Positions 62,897-64,000 of a DNA stretch of 64,000 nucleotides are shown here, one piece after another (within the stretch, counting starts at the first letter, position 1; every line of letters begins with the position of its first letter). Source of the DNA: Cellulomonas xiejunii (GTDB lineage Bacteria > Actinomycetota > Actinomycetes > Actinomycetales > Cellulomonadaceae); NCBI RefSeq assembly GCF_024508315.1, contig NZ_CP101987.1:2604001-2668000 (forward strand). The letters run 5' to 3'. The translations under genes were made by a program, and so were the position numbers. The notes below the pieces were generated by a model that was not told the origin of the DNA, searched no databases, and was given only the letters and a program-made list of their open reading frames with translations.

Positions 62897-63145
62897 ATGG
62901 ATTGGCGTCACCGCGCAGCCTGCCTCGACGAGGACCCCGAGCTGTTCTTCCCGATCGGGAACACGGGCCCCGCGCTGCAGCAGATCGAGGAGGCGAAGGC
63001 GGTCTGCCGTCGCTGCGACGTCGTCGACACGTGCCTCAAGTGGGCGATCGAGACCGGTCAGGACGCCGGCGTCTGGGGCGGCCTGTCCGAGGACGAGCGT
63101 CGCGCACTGAAGCGCCGCACCGCGCGCCAGCGCCGAGCCGGCTGA
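62897..63145 (+). CDS. whiB1: WhiB-family iron-sulfur regulator, WhiB1/WblE type
   Basis: An 82-residue protein with the four cluster cysteines at 9, 37, 40 and 46 (C-X2-C-X5-C after a long first gap), the LFFPIGNTGPALQQIEEAK segment, the GVWGG turn (58-62) and a basic C-terminal helix (KRRTARQRRAG) that contacts DNA. Length and sequence match WhiB1/WblE, an essential [4Fe-4S] regulator that binds the principal sigma factor. The start is the ATG after AAGGAGA; the frame is open upstream but without the family pattern. Its convergent pairing with a PdtaS-like kinase copies the Mycobacterium tuberculosis Rv3219-Rv3220c order. Confidence 0.95.
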   Translation: MDWRHRAACLDEDPELFFPIGNTGPALQQIEEAKAVCRRCDVVDTCLKWAIETGQDAGVWGGLSEDERRALKRRTARQRRAG

Positions 63146-63190
63146 GAGCCGAGCAACCCAGCACCTGCCGGCGGCCATCCGCCGAGCGCC

Positions 63191-63224
63191 CGACGGGGGC
63201 CGCCGACCACGGCGGCCCCCGTCG
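63191..63224. terminator. Perfect 14-bp hairpin terminator after whiB
   Basis: CGACGGGGGCCGCC (63191-63204), loop GACCAC, GGCGGCCCCCGTCG (63211-63224). It stands 45 bp after the whiB stop between convergent genes and can act in both directions. Confidence 0.8.
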
Positions 63225-63225
63225 T

Positions 63226-63270
63226 GACGTCCGGGATCGTGACGTCCCGAATCTCGACGTCCGGGTCCCT
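63226..63270. repeat. Three 15-bp tandem repeats between two terminators
   Basis: Units start at 63226, 63241 and 63256, each beginning GACGTCC and continuing with a variable GGGATC-like tail. They fill the space between the whiB terminator and the kinase terminator. Possibly slippage debris or a clustered binding site. Confidence 0.6.
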
Positions 63271-63285
63271 CGGCCCGTCCCGCCG

Positions 63286-63307
63286 GCCCGACGCACGCGC
63301 GTCGGGC
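63286..63307. terminator. Hairpin after the PdtaS-like gene
   Basis: GCCCGACGC (63286-63294), loop ACGC, GCGTCGGGC (63299-63307): a 9-bp perfect stem just 6 bp beyond the stop of the leftward kinase gene. Confidence 0.65.
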
Positions 63308-63313
63308 GCGGCA

Positions 63314-64000
63314 TCACGCGACGGTGGCCGCGTCCCGACCCTGCCGTAGCTGCACCTCGATGACGACGGACGTCCCGCCGCCCTCGCGGCCGTGCCAGGC
63401 GATCGAGCCGCCGAGCTCGTTGCGCACCAGGGTCGAGACGATCTGGGTACCCAGCCCCGTGCCCTCCCCACGACCCTCCGGCAGGCCGCCGCCGTCGTCG
63501 GCGACCTCCACCCGCAGCCTATGACCGGACCGCTCGACGACGATCTCGACGGTGCCCTGGTCGCGCCCGGCGAGCCCGTGCTCGACAGCGTTGGTCACGA
63601 GCTCCGTGAGGATCAGGGCCAGCGCGGTCGCGTCCTCGGCCGGCACGGCGCCGAACGACCCCCGCACCGTTGTCCGCACGTGGGCACCGGCGGTCGCGAC
63701 GTCGGCCGCCAGCCGCAGGCTCCGTCCGACCAGGTCGTCGAACGGCACGCTCTCGTCGAGCGTCTGCGACAGGGTCTCGTGGACCAGGGCGATCGTGGCG
63801 ACACGGCGCATCGCCTCGGCCAGCGCGTCGCGGGCCTCCGGCGAGCTCATACGGCGCGACTGGAGCCGGAGGAGCGCGGCGACCGTCTGCAGGTTGTTCT
63901 TGACCCGGTGGTGGATCTCCCGGATCGTCGCGTCCTTCGTGATCAGCTCACGTTCGCGCCGCCGCAGCTCCGAGACGTCGCGGCACAGCAGGACGGCACC
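63314..64000 (-). CDS. pdtaS: PdtaS-like sensor histidine kinase (C-terminal part)
   Basis: The last 228 residues are visible; the gene enters from beyond the right edge. They contain a HisKA_2 domain with the H-box IREIHHRVKNNLQTVAALLR, then an ATPase domain with ALILTELVTNAVEHG, DDGGGLPEG and GTGLGTQIVSTLV. HisKA_2 kinases with this H-box and this whiB neighbour correspond to M. tuberculosis PdtaS, a soluble kinase whose partner PdtaR is an RNA-binding ANTAR antiterminator. The codon at 63850 (ATG) is internal, since the frame continues upstream with conserved sequence to the window end. Confidence 0.9.
   Translation of the reverse strand, partial: GAVLLCRDVSELRRRERELITKDATIREIHHRVKNNLQTVAALLRLQSRRMSSPEARDALAEAMRRVATIALVHETLSQTLDESVPFDDLVGRSLRLAADVATAGAHVRTTVRGSFGAVPAEDATALALILTELVTNAVEHGLAGRDQGTVEIVVERSGHRLRVEVADDGGGLPEGRGEGTGLGTQIVSTLVRNELGGSIAWHGREGGGTSVVIEVQLRQGRDAATVA

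Noticed and set aside
63226..63270. The 15-bp repeats as a CRISPR array or attachment site.
   Set aside because: No spacers, no integrase or cas genes, and the copies differ in half of their positions.

Overview
The DNA is very GC-rich (roughly 70% or more by eye), uses GTG and TTG starts freely, and carries a WhiB gene next to a PdtaS-type sensor kinase, two LytR-CpsA-Psr (LCP) proteins, and many genes whose start codon sits exactly 6 nt after a TANNNT -10 box (leaderless mRNAs). This points to a Gram-positive actinobacterium, most like the Micrococcales/Cellulomonas group; the genus is inference. No tRNA, rRNA, insertion sequence, CRISPR array or phage gene was seen.

Positions 1-47,061 form one large surface-polysaccharide locus. 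Left edge (1-5,438): a possible flippase fragment, a DUF2304 protein, a dolichol-phosphate-type GT2, a DUF2142 membrane protein and two GT4 enzymes. 5,588-12,632: a rightward block with a WbdD-like methyltransferase-kinase, a Wzm/Wzt ABC polysaccharide exporter whose Wzt has a C-terminal glycan-binding domain, and two glycosyltransferases. This is the layout used by Gram-negative bacteria to cap, measure and export O-polysaccharides. 12,687-17,147: a GT2-GT4 fusion and two tandem GDP-mannose 4,6-dehydratase family genes. 17,239-20,467: a small coiled-coil protein and two duplicated GT4s. 20,483-22,318: a secreted SpoIID-domain protein with DUF4214-like repeats. 22,635-24,929: a large membrane protein. 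25,005-28,359: rfbH, rfbG and a TrxR-like ferredoxin reductase for a CDP-3,6-dideoxyhexose. 28,421-32,642: a GT4-GT4 fusion, a GT4 and a coiled-coil protein.

32,787-40,925 is a tightly overlapped nine-gene operon reading leftward: glucose-1-phosphate cytidylyltransferase (rfbF), GT2, GtrA, SDR, dehydroquinate-synthase-like cyclase, ThDP enzyme, HpcH/HpaI-like lyase, NAD-dependent epimerase, Nudix hydrolase. The combination resembles no sugar pathway I can name and is the best candidate for new chemistry; a branched-chain or carbocyclic CDP-linked sugar is the working guess. Next come a secreted PGRP amidase with the same kind of C-terminal repeats (41,089-43,023), rmlB and two LCP proteins, which would join finished glycan to peptidoglycan.

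From 47,090 on the content is mostly household: purK-purE, manA (which could feed GDP-mannose synthesis for the dehydratases), an OmpR-type two-component system, a NarL-type two-component system followed by a MacB-like ABC transporter, an EccC/FtsK-like triple ATPase whose 3' end overlaps an antisense membrane gene, whiB (WhiB1/WblE type), and the C-terminal part of a PdtaS-like histidine kinase running off the right edge.
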